From positions 1 to 64,000 of the forward strand of contig JBFWVD010000002.1 in assembly GCA_050246915.1 (NCBI GenBank): a stretch of DNA of 64,000 bases, written 5' to 3'. Below are positions 42,710-51,709 of the stretch, in pieces. Source of the stretch: JBFWVD01 sp050246915. GTDB taxonomy: Bacteria; Actinomycetota; Acidimicrobiia; Acidimicrobiales; Ilumatobacteraceae. Position numbers and translations under genes: made by a program. The notes under the pieces were generated by a model. The model did no database searches. It was not told where the DNA came from and saw only the letters and a program-made list of their open reading frames with translations. Within the stretch, counting starts at the first letter, position 1. The number at the start of each line of letters is the position of its first letter.

Positions 42710-44071
42710 ATGACAAGGTGGCACAGCGATGGGAGCCTGGCCGTGACCGATCGACAAACGCCTCCGACCAGCGTCGGCGGTGACGGGTCCTGGGTGCGAC
42801 GCGATGCGGCGCGCGTGTGGCATGGGTTCACCCAGATGTCGGTGTACGGCGACAACGAACCGGTCATCGTCGAGCGCGCCGAAGGCCGCGAGCTCATCGA
42901 TGTCGATGGCAACCGGTATCTCGACGCGGTGTCATCGCTGTGGGTGAACACCCTTGGTCATCGCGTCCCCGAGCTTGATCGAGCCGTCCGCGATCAACTC
43001 GATCGGGTGGCCCACTCCACGATGCTCGGCAACGGCAATCGCGTGGTGATCGAACTGGCCGAGGCGCTGGCCGCGGTGGTGCCGGTGGACGATCCACACT
43101 TCTTGTTCGCGTCCGATGGTGCTGCTTCGGTCGAGCAGGCCTTGCGCATCGCGTTCCAGTACTGGACCAACCAGGGCGTCACTGGCCGCACGTCGTACCT
43201 TGCGTTCGGTGACGCCTATCACGGTGACACCCTCGGTTCGGTCTCCGTCGGTGACGGAGGGTTCGGGACCGATGTACTTGCCCCCCTGCGATTCCCGGTG
43301 ATGCGAGCGCCGTCGTTCGCCGACGAGCGATCACTGTCGACAGCCACCTCGATGGTGTACGAGAACGCCGATCGGCTCGCCGCAGTGGTGATGGAGCCGC
43401 TGGTGCAAACCTTCGCAGCGGGCGTGCGGGCTGCCCCCGCGGAGCAGTTCGCCGCACTGCGCGAGGCGTGCGCCCGTACCGGCGTGCTGCTCATCTGCGA
43501 TGAGGTGGCCACCGGGTTCGGACGCACCGGCACCTTGTTCGCATGTGAGCAAGTAGGGCTGCGGCCGGACATCTTGTGCCTCGGCAAAGGGCTGACCGGT
43601 GGCTATCTCCCGATGTCGGCCACGGTCGCGAATGCCACGGTGTTCGAAGCCTTCAACGGTGAGGACCTGAGCGAGCGGACCTTGTACCACGGTCACTCGT
43701 TCAGCGGGAACGCACTGGCGGCGGCGGTGGCGCTGCGCCATCTGTCGCTGTTCGACGAATGGCAAGTGCTGGACAACGTGGCCGCTCGCTCTGCACAGTT
43801 GGCCGCGGCGTTCGCGCATGTCATCGCTCCACTCGCCGCGGTCGTCGAGACCCGGCTGGTCGGCCTCATCGGGGCCGTCGAGCTCCGTGTTCCCGACGAT
43901 GACCATGTGTTGCCCCGCCGAGTTGCGGCCGCCGTGGTGCGTCAAGGAGTGTTGACGCGATCGCTGGGGTCGCTCATCACGATCGTCCCGCCGTTGACGG
44001 TGACCGCCGGCGAGGTCGAGCGAATCGTGGATGCGTTGGCCATCGCCATCGTCGAGGTGTGCGGCACATGA
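42710..44071 (+). CDS. bioA: Adenosylmethionine-8-amino-7-oxononanoate aminotransferase
   Basis: 453 residues. Fold type I aminotransferase: PLP Lys K293 in LGKGLTGGYLP, D264 in CDEVATGFGR, and BioA-type SSLWVNTLGH (75-84) and HSTMLGN. It converts 7-keto-8-aminopelargonate to 7,8-diaminopelargonate, using SAM as amino donor. Start ATG 42710; a GTG at 42743 is the alternative. It is translationally coupled to bioF by an ATGA overlap. Confidence 0.92.
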   Translation: MTRWHSDGSLAVTDRQTPPTSVGGDGSWVRRDAARVWHGFTQMSVYGDNEPVIVERAEGRELIDVDGNRYLDAVSSLWVNTLGHRVPELDRAVRDQLDRVAHSTMLGNGNRVVIELAEALAAVVPVDDPHFLFASDGAASVEQALRIAFQYWTNQGVTGRTSYLAFGDAYHGDTLGSVSVGDGGFGTDVLAPLRFPVMRAPSFADERSLSTATSMVYENADRLAAVVMEPLVQTFAAGVRAAPAEQFAALREACARTGVLLICDEVATGFGRTGTLFACEQVGLRPDILCLGKGLTGGYLPMSATVANATVFEAFNGEDLSERTLYHGHSFSGNALAAAVALRHLSLFDEWQVLDNVAARSAQLAAAFAHVIAPLAAVVETRLVGLIGAVELRVPDDDHVLPRRVAAAVVRQGVLTRSLGSLITIVPPLTVTAGEVERIVDALAIAIVEVCGT

Positions 44072-45216
44072 GCTGGGATGCCTGGGTTGCCCAGCAGCTC
44101 GAGGAGATCACGAGCAGCGGACGGCACCGACGCAACCGCGTGTTCGACGCCGCTGGACCCCAGGGCACCATCGAAGGTCGATCGGTCGTCTCGTTCGCCT
44201 CCAACGACTACTTGGGGCTCAGCGTCCATCCGGCCCTGGCTGCTGCGGCCAAGGAAGCCATCGATCGTTGGGGCACAGGCTCCACAGCGTCCCGCCTGAT
44301 CGTCGGGACCCGCCCCGGGCATGCGGCCATCGAGGCGGACCTGGCGCAGTGGAAGCAGTGCGAGGCCGCCTTGGTGTTCTCCTCGGGTTTCGCCGCCAAC
44401 GTCGGCGTACTCGGCTCGCTCGGTGGTGTCGGTGTGACCGTGTTCAGCGACGCGCTCAACCATGCATCCATCATCGACGGATGCCGGCTGAGCCGGTCCG
44501 AGCTAGCGGTGTATCGCCATGGCGACGTGGCGCATCTGCGCTCACTCCTCGCGGCGGCGACCGGTCGCAAGATCGTGGTGACCGACACGGTGTTCTCCAT
44601 GGACGGTGACGTCGCCCCGATCGGCGAACTCGTGAACGCCTGCGCAGAGCACGGCGCGCTGCTCGTGCTCGACGAGGCCCATGCAGTGCTGGGCCCAGAG
44701 CTGACGAGGACCTGTCCCGCCGGGGTGGTGCGAGTCGGCACGCTGTCCAAGACGCTCGGATCGCTCGGCGGGTTCGTGGCCGCGACGAGCCCCATGGTCG
44801 AGTTGCTGGTGAACCGCGCTCGGTCGCTCATCTTCACCACCGCGCTCAGCCCGGCTGACGTTGCTGCTGGACGCGCGGGGTTGGCGATCGTCCGCTCGGC
44901 CGAAGGAGATGCGCTCCGGGCGAGGTTGCGAGCCAACATCGATCGGCTCCGACCCGGCCATCGGTCACCGATCGTGCCGATCGTGATCGGTGACGAGGCC
45001 GCGGCGATGGCGATCTCCGCTCGATTGCAGGAGCGAGGCGTCCTGGTCCCAGCGATCCGTCCTCCGACCGTGCCGGTCGGCTCGTCTCGGCTGCGCATCG
45101 CGCTGTCGAGCGCTCACACGGCCGAGATGATGGATCTGTTGCAGGAGCAACTGGGTGATGTCGGCTTGCTCGACGGCGATGGCTTCATCGATCAGCGATG
45201 GACGACGATCGCGTGA
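44068..45216 (+). CDS. bioF: 8-amino-7-oxononanoate synthase
   Basis: 382 residues. PLP alpha-oxoamine synthase: D202-E-A-H205 (DEAH), K228 in TLSKTLGSLGG and the NDYLGL (46-51) entry motif. It joins pimeloyl-ACP/CoA and alanine. The ATG at 44068 overlaps the bioA stop. Its 3' end overlaps the bioD start by a few bases. Confidence 0.93.
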   Translation: MSWDAWVAQQLEEITSSGRHRRNRVFDAAGPQGTIEGRSVVSFASNDYLGLSVHPALAAAAKEAIDRWGTGSTASRLIVGTRPGHAAIEADLAQWKQCEAALVFSSGFAANVGVLGSLGGVGVTVFSDALNHASIIDGCRLSRSELAVYRHGDVAHLRSLLAAATGRKIVVTDTVFSMDGDVAPIGELVNACAEHGALLVLDEAHAVLGPELTRTCPAGVVRVGTLSKTLGSLGGFVAATSPMVELLVNRARSLIFTTALSPADVAAGRAGLAIVRSAEGDALRARLRANIDRLRPGHRSPIVPIVIGDEAAAMAISARLQERGVLVPAIRPPTVPVGSSRLRIALSSAHTAEMMDLLQEQLGDVGLLDGDGFIDQRWTTIA

Positions 45217-45899
45217 GCGACGAGATCTCGAGGCCGCCAGAGGGATCGGTCCGGACGATCGCGGTCGTCGGCACAGCCACCGAGATCGGCAAGACGTGGG
45301 CTGCGATCCGACTGTTGTCGCTGGCGCGTCAAGCTGGATTGACAGTAGGTGCCCGCAAGTGTGTGCAATCGTTCGCCGCGGGGGACACCGGTCCGACTGA
45401 CGCCGATCTGTTGGCAGCAGCCTCGGGCGAGTCCCCGACGATGGTGTGTCCGGAGCACCGTTGGTACTCGATGCCCTACGCGCCACCGATGGCCGCGGAC
45501 GAGCTCGGTCGTGCGCCGATCGCCATCGCCGATCTCCTGGCGGAGATGGCCCCATCGAACGCGCAACTCACCGTTGTGGAGACGGCCGGAGCGATCCACT
45601 CGCCGATCGCCCATGACGCCGACTGCGCGTCGTTCGTGCATCGGTTGCGACCCGATGGGGTACTGCTCGTCGCCCACGCTGGGCTCGGAACGCTGAGCGA
45701 CGTGCGCGCTGCGGTGGAGGCGTTGCACGGCTCGGCGGTGACGGTGCTTCTGAACCGGTACGACGATGGCGAACGGCTGCACCAGTTGAACCGTGCATGG
45801 CTGAGCGAACGCGATGGCTTCGACGTCGTCGTCGACGTCGCCGGACTCTTCGAACAGCTCAGGCCTTGGTGGCCTGCTCGACGAGTCGACGGGCGATGA
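45198..45899 (+). CDS. bioD: Dethiobiotin synthetase, divergent
   Basis: 233 residues. The modified P-loop is GTATEIGKTW (25-34), fitting GTxTxVGKT. It should close the ureido ring of dethiobiotin with ATP and CO2. Divergent points: the KPVxTG segment reads RKCVQSF (53-59), and the ExxG loop reads VVETAGA rather than VEGAGG. Position in bioAFD supports the role. The ATG at 45198 overlaps bioF by 19 bp; a GTG at 45213 (GTGA overlap) is equally possible. Overlaps the convergent acyl-CoA dehydrogenase gene by 41 bp. Confidence 0.8.
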   Translation: MDDDRVSDEISRPPEGSVRTIAVVGTATEIGKTWAAIRLLSLARQAGLTVGARKCVQSFAAGDTGPTDADLLAAASGESPTMVCPEHRWYSMPYAPPMAADELGRAPIAIADLLAEMAPSNAQLTVVETAGAIHSPIAHDADCASFVHRLRPDGVLLVAHAGLGTLSDVRAAVEALHGSAVTVLLNRYDDGERLHQLNRAWLSERDGFDVVVDVAGLFEQLRPWWPARRVDGR

Positions 45900-47487
45900 C
45901 CTTCAGGCAGAGCGTCTCGTCGGCTCCCTCGAAGATCGACAGCACGCGGGCGTCGACGAACAGGCGGCTGACGGTGTACTCCTCGGCGTAGCCGAAGCCT
46001 CCGTGGATCTGCATCGCTTCGCGGGTGACCCACTCTGCGGCTTTGCACACGTAGGCCTTCACCATGGAGGCCTCCATGGCGCCCTCACCCTTGCCCATCA
46101 TGCGGGCCACGGCGTAGGAGAACTGGCGGGCGGCCTGGATGATGCACGCCATACGCGCCAGCTTCGCCTGGGTGAGTTGGTACTCGGCGACGTTGCGGCC
46201 GAACACCGCTCGGTTGTTGGCGTAGTCGACGGCCACTTCGTAGGCGGCCTGCATGACGCCCACGGCGCGCGCTGCGGTCTGGAGCCGGCCGTTCTCGAAG
46301 CCTTCCATCTGGTAGTAGAAGCCCTTGCCCAGGCCGCCTTCGCCGCCGACCAACGAACTCTCGGGCACCCACCAGCCATCGAAGGCGATCTCGTATGAGT
46401 GCATGCCGCGATAGCCGATGGTGTCGATGGCCCGCCCTTCCATCTTCCCGCTGCTGCCATCGGACTTCGCCTCTTGGGTGAACTCGAATCCGTGACCCTC
46501 GCCGCGAGGCTTCGGCACCACGAACATCGACAGCCCCTTGTGGGTCTTGGACCGATCGGGGTCGGTGCGGGCCAGCAGCATGAGTACATCGGCGCGGGCT
46601 GCGAACGTGCACCAGGTCTTGACGCCGTTGATGATCCACCCGGCCTCGCCCCCTGGACCCGCGCCGCGGGTGGCCGTGACCTTGATGCCGGCCACATCGG
46701 AACCGAAGTCGGGCTCGGTCGCCGCCACGGCGGCCATGATCTCCCCGGCAGCGAGCTGGGGCAACCAATGCTGCTTCTGCTCTTCGGTGCCGCCCTTGAC
46801 GAGGGCGCGGGTGAGGATCTCCGGACGGGTGATGAGCGAGCCACCGATGCCCAGTGAGCCGCGGCTCAACTCCTCGGTGGCCACCACCATGCCGAGGTAC
46901 TCGCCCTCGCCGCCCTCGGAGTAGCCGCCGTACTCGACCGGCGCCGACAAACCGAAGCCACCCATCTCGGCGATGCCGGCGATGAGCTCCTCGGGCACGT
47001 CCTCGTTGTAGCGGTGGACATGCTCGGCCCGTGGCTTGATCTTCTCCTCGGCGAAGCGTCGGAAAGTGTCCTGCACCATCTCGAAGTCGCTGTCGAGATG
47101 GCGAGGCCCGGACGGGTCCGCCGACGTTGCGATCGCGGCGAGATAGGCCGGGTCCCGATAGGTGGCGCAGAACTCTCGGATCGGGTCGAGGGCACCGATC
47201 GGAACACCCCAGGTGGCCTCACGGCCGAAGAGCTTCGTGGCGACGTCGTGGACCGCGTCGGCCGCGAACGCACACGTGAGCCGGGCCTCGGTGTCGCCCT
47301 TGGTGCCGTAGTCGAGCATCGATTGGGCGGTGGCCACCGCGGCGGTGGCGTGAGCGAGGTCGTATGCCAGGACCTGATCGGCATCGACAGAGCCGGAGGT
47401 CGCCAGGTTGCGGACCGCTTTGCCGACGACATTGGCGGTGAGCTCCAGAACCGAAGCAGCAGCAGTGAGATCAGCGGGGGCCGTCAT
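45859..47487 (-). CDS. Acyl-CoA dehydrogenase (long form)
   Basis: 542 residues, longer than the usual about 380. The extra N-terminal about 130 helical residues precede the flavin-binding domains: substrate/FAD segments AAVAATEPDFGSDVAG, WIINGVKTWCTFA, and the helical C-domain ending MQIHGGFGYAEEYTVSR with the catalytic Glu in SIFEGADE. It oxidises acyl-CoA at the alpha-beta bond for fatty-acid or branched acyl-CoA breakdown. The ATG at 47487 has TAACGT 8 nt upstream. Confidence 0.88.
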   Translation of the reverse strand: MTAPADLTAAASVLELTANVVGKAVRNLATSGSVDADQVLAYDLAHATAAVATAQSMLDYGTKGDTEARLTCAFAADAVHDVATKLFGREATWGVPIGALDPIREFCATYRDPAYLAAIATSADPSGPRHLDSDFEMVQDTFRRFAEEKIKPRAEHVHRYNEDVPEELIAGIAEMGGFGLSAPVEYGGYSEGGEGEYLGMVVATEELSRGSLGIGGSLITRPEILTRALVKGGTEEQKQHWLPQLAAGEIMAAVAATEPDFGSDVAGIKVTATRGAGPGGEAGWIINGVKTWCTFAARADVLMLLARTDPDRSKTHKGLSMFVVPKPRGEGHGFEFTQEAKSDGSSGKMEGRAIDTIGYRGMHSYEIAFDGWWVPESSLVGGEGGLGKGFYYQMEGFENGRLQTAARAVGVMQAAYEVAVDYANNRAVFGRNVAEYQLTQAKLARMACIIQAARQFSYAVARMMGKGEGAMEASMVKAYVCKAAEWVTREAMQIHGGFGYAEEYTVSRLFVDARVLSIFEGADETLCLKVIARRLVEQATKA

Positions 47488-47495
47488 GACCAGGA

Positions 47496-47501
47496 ACGTT
47501 A
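47496..47501 (-). promoter_or_regulatory. -10 box for acyl-CoA dehydrogenase gene
   Basis: TAACGT on the minus strand, 8 nt before the ATG at 47487. Facing the LOG-gene box at 47536. Confidence 0.5.
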
Positions 47502-47535
47502 CCGATCGCCCTCTCCCGACCCCGAACCGTGCGGT

Positions 47536-47541
47536 TACGGT
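47536..47541 (+). promoter_or_regulatory. -10 box for LOG gene
   Basis: TACGGT, 8 nt before the ATG at 47550. Confidence 0.5.
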
Positions 47542-47549
47542 CTGCGCCC

Positions 47550-48125
47550 ATGCGGTTGCGTCGGGTGTGTGTGTTCTGTGGTTCCAGTCACGGGTCTCGC
47601 CTGACATTTGCCCAGGCCGCGGACGGCCTCGGCCGCCTCCTCGCTTCCGAAGGCATCGAACTGGTCTATGGCGGCGGGGACGTCGGACTCATGGGCGTCA
47701 TCGCCGATGCCGTGATGGACGCCGGTGGTGAGGTGGTCGGGGTGATCCCCGAGAGCCTCGTGCGTGCCGAGGTGGCCCATCGTGGGCTCACCCGACTCGA
47801 GGTGGTGCCGGACATGCACGTGCGCAAAGCCCGCATGGCTGAGTTGTCCGACGGCTTCATCGCGCTTCCCGGCGGGCTCGGAACATTCGAGGAGTTGTTC
47901 GAGCAGCTCACCTGGCGTCAACTGGGGTTGCACAACAAGGCGACCGTGGCGCTCGACATCGACGGCTACTTCGAGCCGCTGTTCGCCATGATGAGAGCGA
48001 CGGTGGATGAGGGGTTCGCCAAGCAGGTCACGTTGGATCTGCTCCGGCGCGCGACGTCCCCGCTCCAGGCGCTGGAGATGTTGCGTGAGCAGGGCCCCGA
48101 GATCCCGCCCAAGTGGCTGCGCTGA
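47550..48125 (+). CDS. LOG family protein (TIGR00730 Rossmann fold)
   Basis: 191 residues. PGGLGTFEE (107-115) is the signature PGGxGTxxE, with the conserved R in MHVRKARM. Bacterial LOG proteins release free base from nucleoside 5'-monophosphates (cytokinin-activating type) or act as nucleotide hydrolases. The precise substrate is not readable. The promoter box fixes the start at 47550. Confidence 0.88.
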   Translation: MRLRRVCVFCGSSHGSRLTFAQAADGLGRLLASEGIELVYGGGDVGLMGVIADAVMDAGGEVVGVIPESLVRAEVAHRGLTRLEVVPDMHVRKARMAELSDGFIALPGGLGTFEELFEQLTWRQLGLHNKATVALDIDGYFEPLFAMMRATVDEGFAKQVTLDLLRRATSPLQALEMLREQGPEIPPKWLR

Positions 48126-48149
48126 GCGGCCGCGAGCGACCGTTCCCGA

Positions 48150-48181
48150 TTGACATGCCCCTGTGGCTCGGCCACTACGGT
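48150..48181 (+). promoter_or_regulatory. Promoter of MaoC gene
   Basis: TTGACA (48150-48155), 20-bp spacer, TACGGT (48176-48181), 7 nt before the ATG at 48189. The spacer is longer than the optimum, but the -35 is perfect. Confidence 0.5.
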
Positions 48182-48188
48182 CGGGTCC

Positions 48189-48704
48189 ATGAGCAGCCAC
48201 GAGCGCCCCTTCGGTCGCCATCTCGAGGACTTCGTACCCGGTGATGTCTACAAGCACTGGCCGGGCAAGACGATCACCGAGTACGACGATCATCTGTTCT
48301 GCATGATCACGATGAACCATCATCCGTTGCACACCGACGCGTGGTTCGCCGAGAACTCCAGTGTGCAGAAGCGCAACGTCGTGGTGGGCAACCTCGTGTA
48401 CTCCCTGGTTTTGGGGATGAGCGTGCCCGACGTGTCCGGTGCGGCCATCGCCAACCTCGAGGTGGAGACCTTGCAGCACAAGTTCCCCACCTTCCACGGA
48501 GACACCATCTACGCCGAGACCAAAGTGCTCGAGGTGAAGGAGTCCTCCTCCAAGCCCGATCGAGGGATCGTCACGGTGGAGACCAAGGCGTTCAACCAGG
48601 ACGGCAAGGAAGTGTGCTTCTTCCGGCGCCGGGTGATGGTGTGGAAGCGGGAGTTCGCCCCGACCCGTCGTCGCCCCTACGACGGGACCGACCCCTGGGG
48701 TTGA
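48189..48704 (+). CDS. MaoC-family dehydratase
   Basis: 171 residues, hot-dog fold. ITMNHHPLHTDAWFA (about 40-54) is the hydratase-2 pattern of catalytic Asp/His. Resembles mesaconyl-CoA/itaconyl-CoA hydratases and (R)-specific enoyl-CoA hydratases. It may work with the malyl-CoA lyase-like gene at 35.4 kb or the acyl-CoA dehydrogenase nearby. Its stop overlaps the mutY start (TTGA). Confidence 0.8.
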   Translation: MSSHERPFGRHLEDFVPGDVYKHWPGKTITEYDDHLFCMITMNHHPLHTDAWFAENSSVQKRNVVVGNLVYSLVLGMSVPDVSGAAIANLEVETLQHKFPTFHGDTIYAETKVLEVKESSSKPDRGIVTVETKAFNQDGKEVCFFRRRVMVWKREFAPTRRRPYDGTDPWG

Positions 48705-49582
48705 GCCCCGAAAGCGCGCTGGCCGACGATGAGGCGGCCAGCAAAGTGCTGGCGTGGGCACCGACCAACGGGCGCGATCTGCCATGGCGGCGCACCCGAA
48801 ACCCGTGGCACGTACTGCTGAGCGAGGTGATGGCTCAGCAGACACAGGTCGATCGGGTCATTCCCAAATGGCTGGGGTTCGTCGATGCCTATGGCGATCC
48901 GGCAGTCATGGCTGCTGCCCCGCTGGCCGAGGTGCTCGTGGCCTGGAGCGGTCTCGGTTACCCGCGTCGCGCTCGCGATCTGCATCGCAGCGCGCAGGTG
49001 ATCGTGGAACGCCACGGCGGTCAGGTGCCTGATTCGCTCGAGGCCCTGCTCGCTCTTCCCGGCATCGGGCCCTACACCGCACGGGCGGTGCTGGCCTTCG
49101 CGTTCGAGCGCGATGTCGCGGTCGTCGACACCAACGTCGCCCGGGTCATGGCTCGTACGAATGGTCGGACCTTGCGCGCCGCTGAGGTGCAGTCGATCGC
49201 GGACGAGTGCCTCCCGCCCGGAGAGGGATGGGCATGGAACCAGGCACTGCTGGATCTGGGAGCCATGGTGTGCACGGCGCGCAACCCCGGTTGCCATCGC
49301 TGTCCGGTTCGGGACCGGTGCGTATGGCGCGGCGAAGGCGATGACCCGGCGCTCGGCTCCGCTGGGGTTAGCGGACGACAGGCACGCTTCGATGGCAGCG
49401 ATCGTCAAGGTCGAGGGCGGCTCATGCGCGTACTGGGCACTGCGCCGGTGCCTTCGCACGAGTTGGCGATCGCCATGGGATGGCCGGCCGACCCCGATCG
49501 AGCGCTCCGAGTAGTGTCAAGACTTGTTGACGATGGTCTCGTCGAGTGGTGCAACGGTTGGTACCGACTACCGGCGAGTTGA
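48701..49582 (+). CDS. mutY: Adenine DNA glycosylase MutY
   Basis: 293 residues, TTG start overlapping the MaoC stop. Catalytic E42 in SEVMAQQTQV, helix-hairpin-helix LPGIGPYTA (119-127) with D143 in VVDTNVARV, and the [4Fe-4S] ligands C191-x6-C198-x2-C201-x5-C207. It removes A opposite 8-oxoG. It is shorter than E. coli MutY (350) and lacks most of the MutT-like C-terminal domain, as in several actinobacteria. The last about 54 codons overlap the convergent SGNH gene. Confidence 0.92.
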   Translation: MSPESALADDEAASKVLAWAPTNGRDLPWRRTRNPWHVLLSEVMAQQTQVDRVIPKWLGFVDAYGDPAVMAAAPLAEVLVAWSGLGYPRRARDLHRSAQVIVERHGGQVPDSLEALLALPGIGPYTARAVLAFAFERDVAVVDTNVARVMARTNGRTLRAAEVQSIADECLPPGEGWAWNQALLDLGAMVCTARNPGCHRCPVRDRCVWRGEGDDPALGSAGVSGRQARFDGSDRQGRGRLMRVLGTAPVPSHELAIAMGWPADPDRALRVVSRLVDDGLVEWCNGWYRLPAS

Positions 49583-51524
49583 ACAGGCGGCGCATCGCGA
49601 CGGCCGCGGTGGTCAACGATGGCGCGGCTGGTGTTGCGCGAAGCCAGCCGATGAGATCGACGACGACATCGGTCGTGACCATCGCCGTGATGCACACCGA
49701 GCCCGACGTGCCCACTGCCACCACGACGTGCCCTGGCGTGATCGACCCGGCACGGAAGTTGAGGTTCGAGATCTCCGGGATCGTTGTGCCGCATGGGTAT
49801 GCGGCGAGCCATCCGTCGCCGGAGGGGTGCACCGCCGTCACGTTGAGCACGGCCAGCACAGCGCCGGTCCCGGAGGCGCCCGAGGTGACCTCGCTCGAGG
49901 TGGCGGTGTCGATGGGGACCGTCAACTCGTGCATGGCCGTCAGTGGGCCGGGCGCGGTTTGCGTCGTACCCAGTGCGATTCGGGTGTCCACGATCCGACG
50001 AGGGCTGCGAACAGCGACAGCAGTCGTCGTGGTCGCATCGCCGACACCGACGAGTGCGAACACATCCACCACGAGATGTGTTCGTGCGTGGGCGTAGAAG
50101 CACAGCCGGCCGTCGGCGGCCAGTGGGACGATGGCCATGTTCGACACGACCTGGCCGATGACGTAGTTGACGTTGGACGCCTGTGGTCGGTCGTGACCAC
50201 ACGCGAATGCAGTGATGAAACCCTCTCCCTCGCTGAGGGTGGACGTGATGTTCACCGCGACGCCGGTTGCCGATGTGCCCAGCGCGGCAGGCACATCGAA
50301 TGCGACCGTGGCACCGCCGGCGATGGCGCCCGGAGCGAGACCGGTGCCGATGCGGGTGTCGATGAGACGTCGGGGTGCGATGGGGGACAACGTCGAGCCC
50401 GTCGGCCCGTACCAGCCGGCGAGGTCGACGACGACGTCGGTGGTGACCATCGAGTAGATGCAGGCGCGTCCGCCGCCGAGGGCGACGGTGACCAGGTTGG
50501 CGACCGTGCCCGTTGCCGCCACGTTGAGGTTGGAGGCCGTCGGTACCGAGGTGGCGCACGGGAAGACAGTGAGGAAGCCGTCGGCGCAGGCATCGACCGC
50601 GGTGACGTTCACGATCGCCGCCCGCGCATCGGCGGGGACGATCTGGTTCGTGCCCGTCGCGACGCCAGTGATGGGGATCTCGATGACACGGCCGGCGCCG
50701 ACGGGATGGGGAGCGGCGCCCGTGCGGGTATCGAGCAATCGGGTCGGGGTCGTCAACTGCAGGCGACCGTCAACGATGGTTGCATCGGGTGGGGCTGCGA
50801 TGGAGGTCGGCGGCTGGGCCTCCCGCCCGACGGCCGGGGCGCCGCTGCCACAGCGTGCCAACGACAGGCCGTCGAGCTGCTCGCCGATGAATGCGACGAG
50901 GCCGGTGCGTCCGCGGGAGCCGAGGTGCAACCCGTCGGCAGCGAACCAGTCGTCGTGGCCGGCCGATGCGGCGTCCCAATCGACCACCAGGAGCGAAGCA
51001 TGGCGCGCCTGGGCGGCTCGCAGTGCGGCATTCGCGGCGGCGTAGCGATCGGAGCGCATCGTCAGCCACATGACCCGAGGCACGTGCTGCGCCTCGGCCT
51101 CGGCCATCAGGGCGTCGATCGCGACATCGAAGCGGGTCTCGTCGTCGTTGTAACCGAGACCCACCACCAGCACGTCTCCGAGGGATCCTCGGTGGGCTCG
51201 CATGGTCTCGACGCCGGTGTCGGGCGTCTGTCCCGACGCGGTGCAGCTGGGTGACACGGTCCGCCGGCAGACCTTGGCGTCCAATGTGACGTCATAGGTT
51301 GCCCGCAGGCCGTCCAGTGCGGTGCCGATGCTCAGGCCGGCGAACACCGAGTCACCGAGGAGGTACACCGAGCTCCGCCCCGCAGGGCTCGCGGCCTGAA
51401 CCCCGTGAGCGACTGGGGCGGCCGAAGCCTGGGGAAGGGCGGCGCACACTGTGGCGGCACCGGCGACCAATACACCTACCGACCGGGCGACCCAGCGGGT
51501 CGGGCGACGGCGGGTCGGGGGCAT
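49422..51524 (-). CDS. Secreted SGNH hydrolase with three RLxDTR-type repeat domains
   Basis: 700 residues. Signal peptide (about 1-36). SGNH domain (about 50-225): GDSV with S59, GLGYND, and D197-G-L-H200. After a linker come three tandem domains of about 120 residues (262-371, 385-492, 508-627), each starting R[LI][LIV]DTR and ending DVVVDL.GW or LVVDV. These beta-rich repeats are common on surface proteins of related actinobacteria; role unknown, perhaps cell-wall or glycan binding. A fourth start (RRLFNS, about 645) ends the array. The tail from about residue 648 is antisense to mutY. Confidence 0.8.
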   Translation of the reverse strand: MPPTRRRPTRWVARSVGVLVAGAATVCAALPQASAAPVAHGVQAASPAGRSSVYLLGDSVFAGLSIGTALDGLRATYDVTLDAKVCRRTVSPSCTASGQTPDTGVETMRAHRGSLGDVLVVGLGYNDDETRFDVAIDALMAEAEAQHVPRVMWLTMRSDRYAAANAALRAAQARHASLLVVDWDAASAGHDDWFAADGLHLGSRGRTGLVAFIGEQLDGLSLARCGSGAPAVGREAQPPTSIAAPPDATIVDGRLQLTTPTRLLDTRTGAAPHPVGAGRVIEIPITGVATGTNQIVPADARAAIVNVTAVDACADGFLTVFPCATSVPTASNLNVAATGTVANLVTVALGGGRACIYSMVTTDVVVDLAGWYGPTGSTLSPIAPRRLIDTRIGTGLAPGAIAGGATVAFDVPAALGTSATGVAVNITSTLSEGEGFITAFACGHDRPQASNVNYVIGQVVSNMAIVPLAADGRLCFYAHARTHLVVDVFALVGVGDATTTTAVAVRSPRRIVDTRIALGTTQTAPGPLTAMHELTVPIDTATSSEVTSGASGTGAVLAVLNVTAVHPSGDGWLAAYPCGTTIPEISNLNFRAGSITPGHVVVAVGTSGSVCITAMVTTDVVVDLIGWLRATPAAPSLTTAAVAMRRLFNSPVVGTNRCTTRRDHRQQVLTLLGALDRGRPAIPWRSPTRAKAPAQCPVRA

Positions 51525-51709
51525 CGCGGCACCCTAGAGCGACGGGCACCCAACGGGCACAAGGAGATCGGGTCTGATGCCCTGCGCCGAGGTGGATGCC
51601 GGGACGTACAGGGGGCCGCCAGAGCGTCATTGCGGCGCTCTCCTCGGCCCCTGTGACCTTTGTCGCGATGCTTGCTCGGTGACCAGGGGGCATCGGTACC
51701 GTTCAACAG
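51525..51709. other. 185-bp divergent intergenic region
   Basis: No gene seen. Contains the -10 box for the metallo-beta-lactamase gene at 51697-51702 and a possible -35 TTGCTC at 51672-51677. Confidence 0.35.
51697..51702 (+). promoter_or_regulatory. -10 box for MBL-fold hydrolase gene
   Basis: TACCGT, 7 nt before the GTG at 51710. TTGCTC 19 bp upstream may be its -35. Confidence 0.5.
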
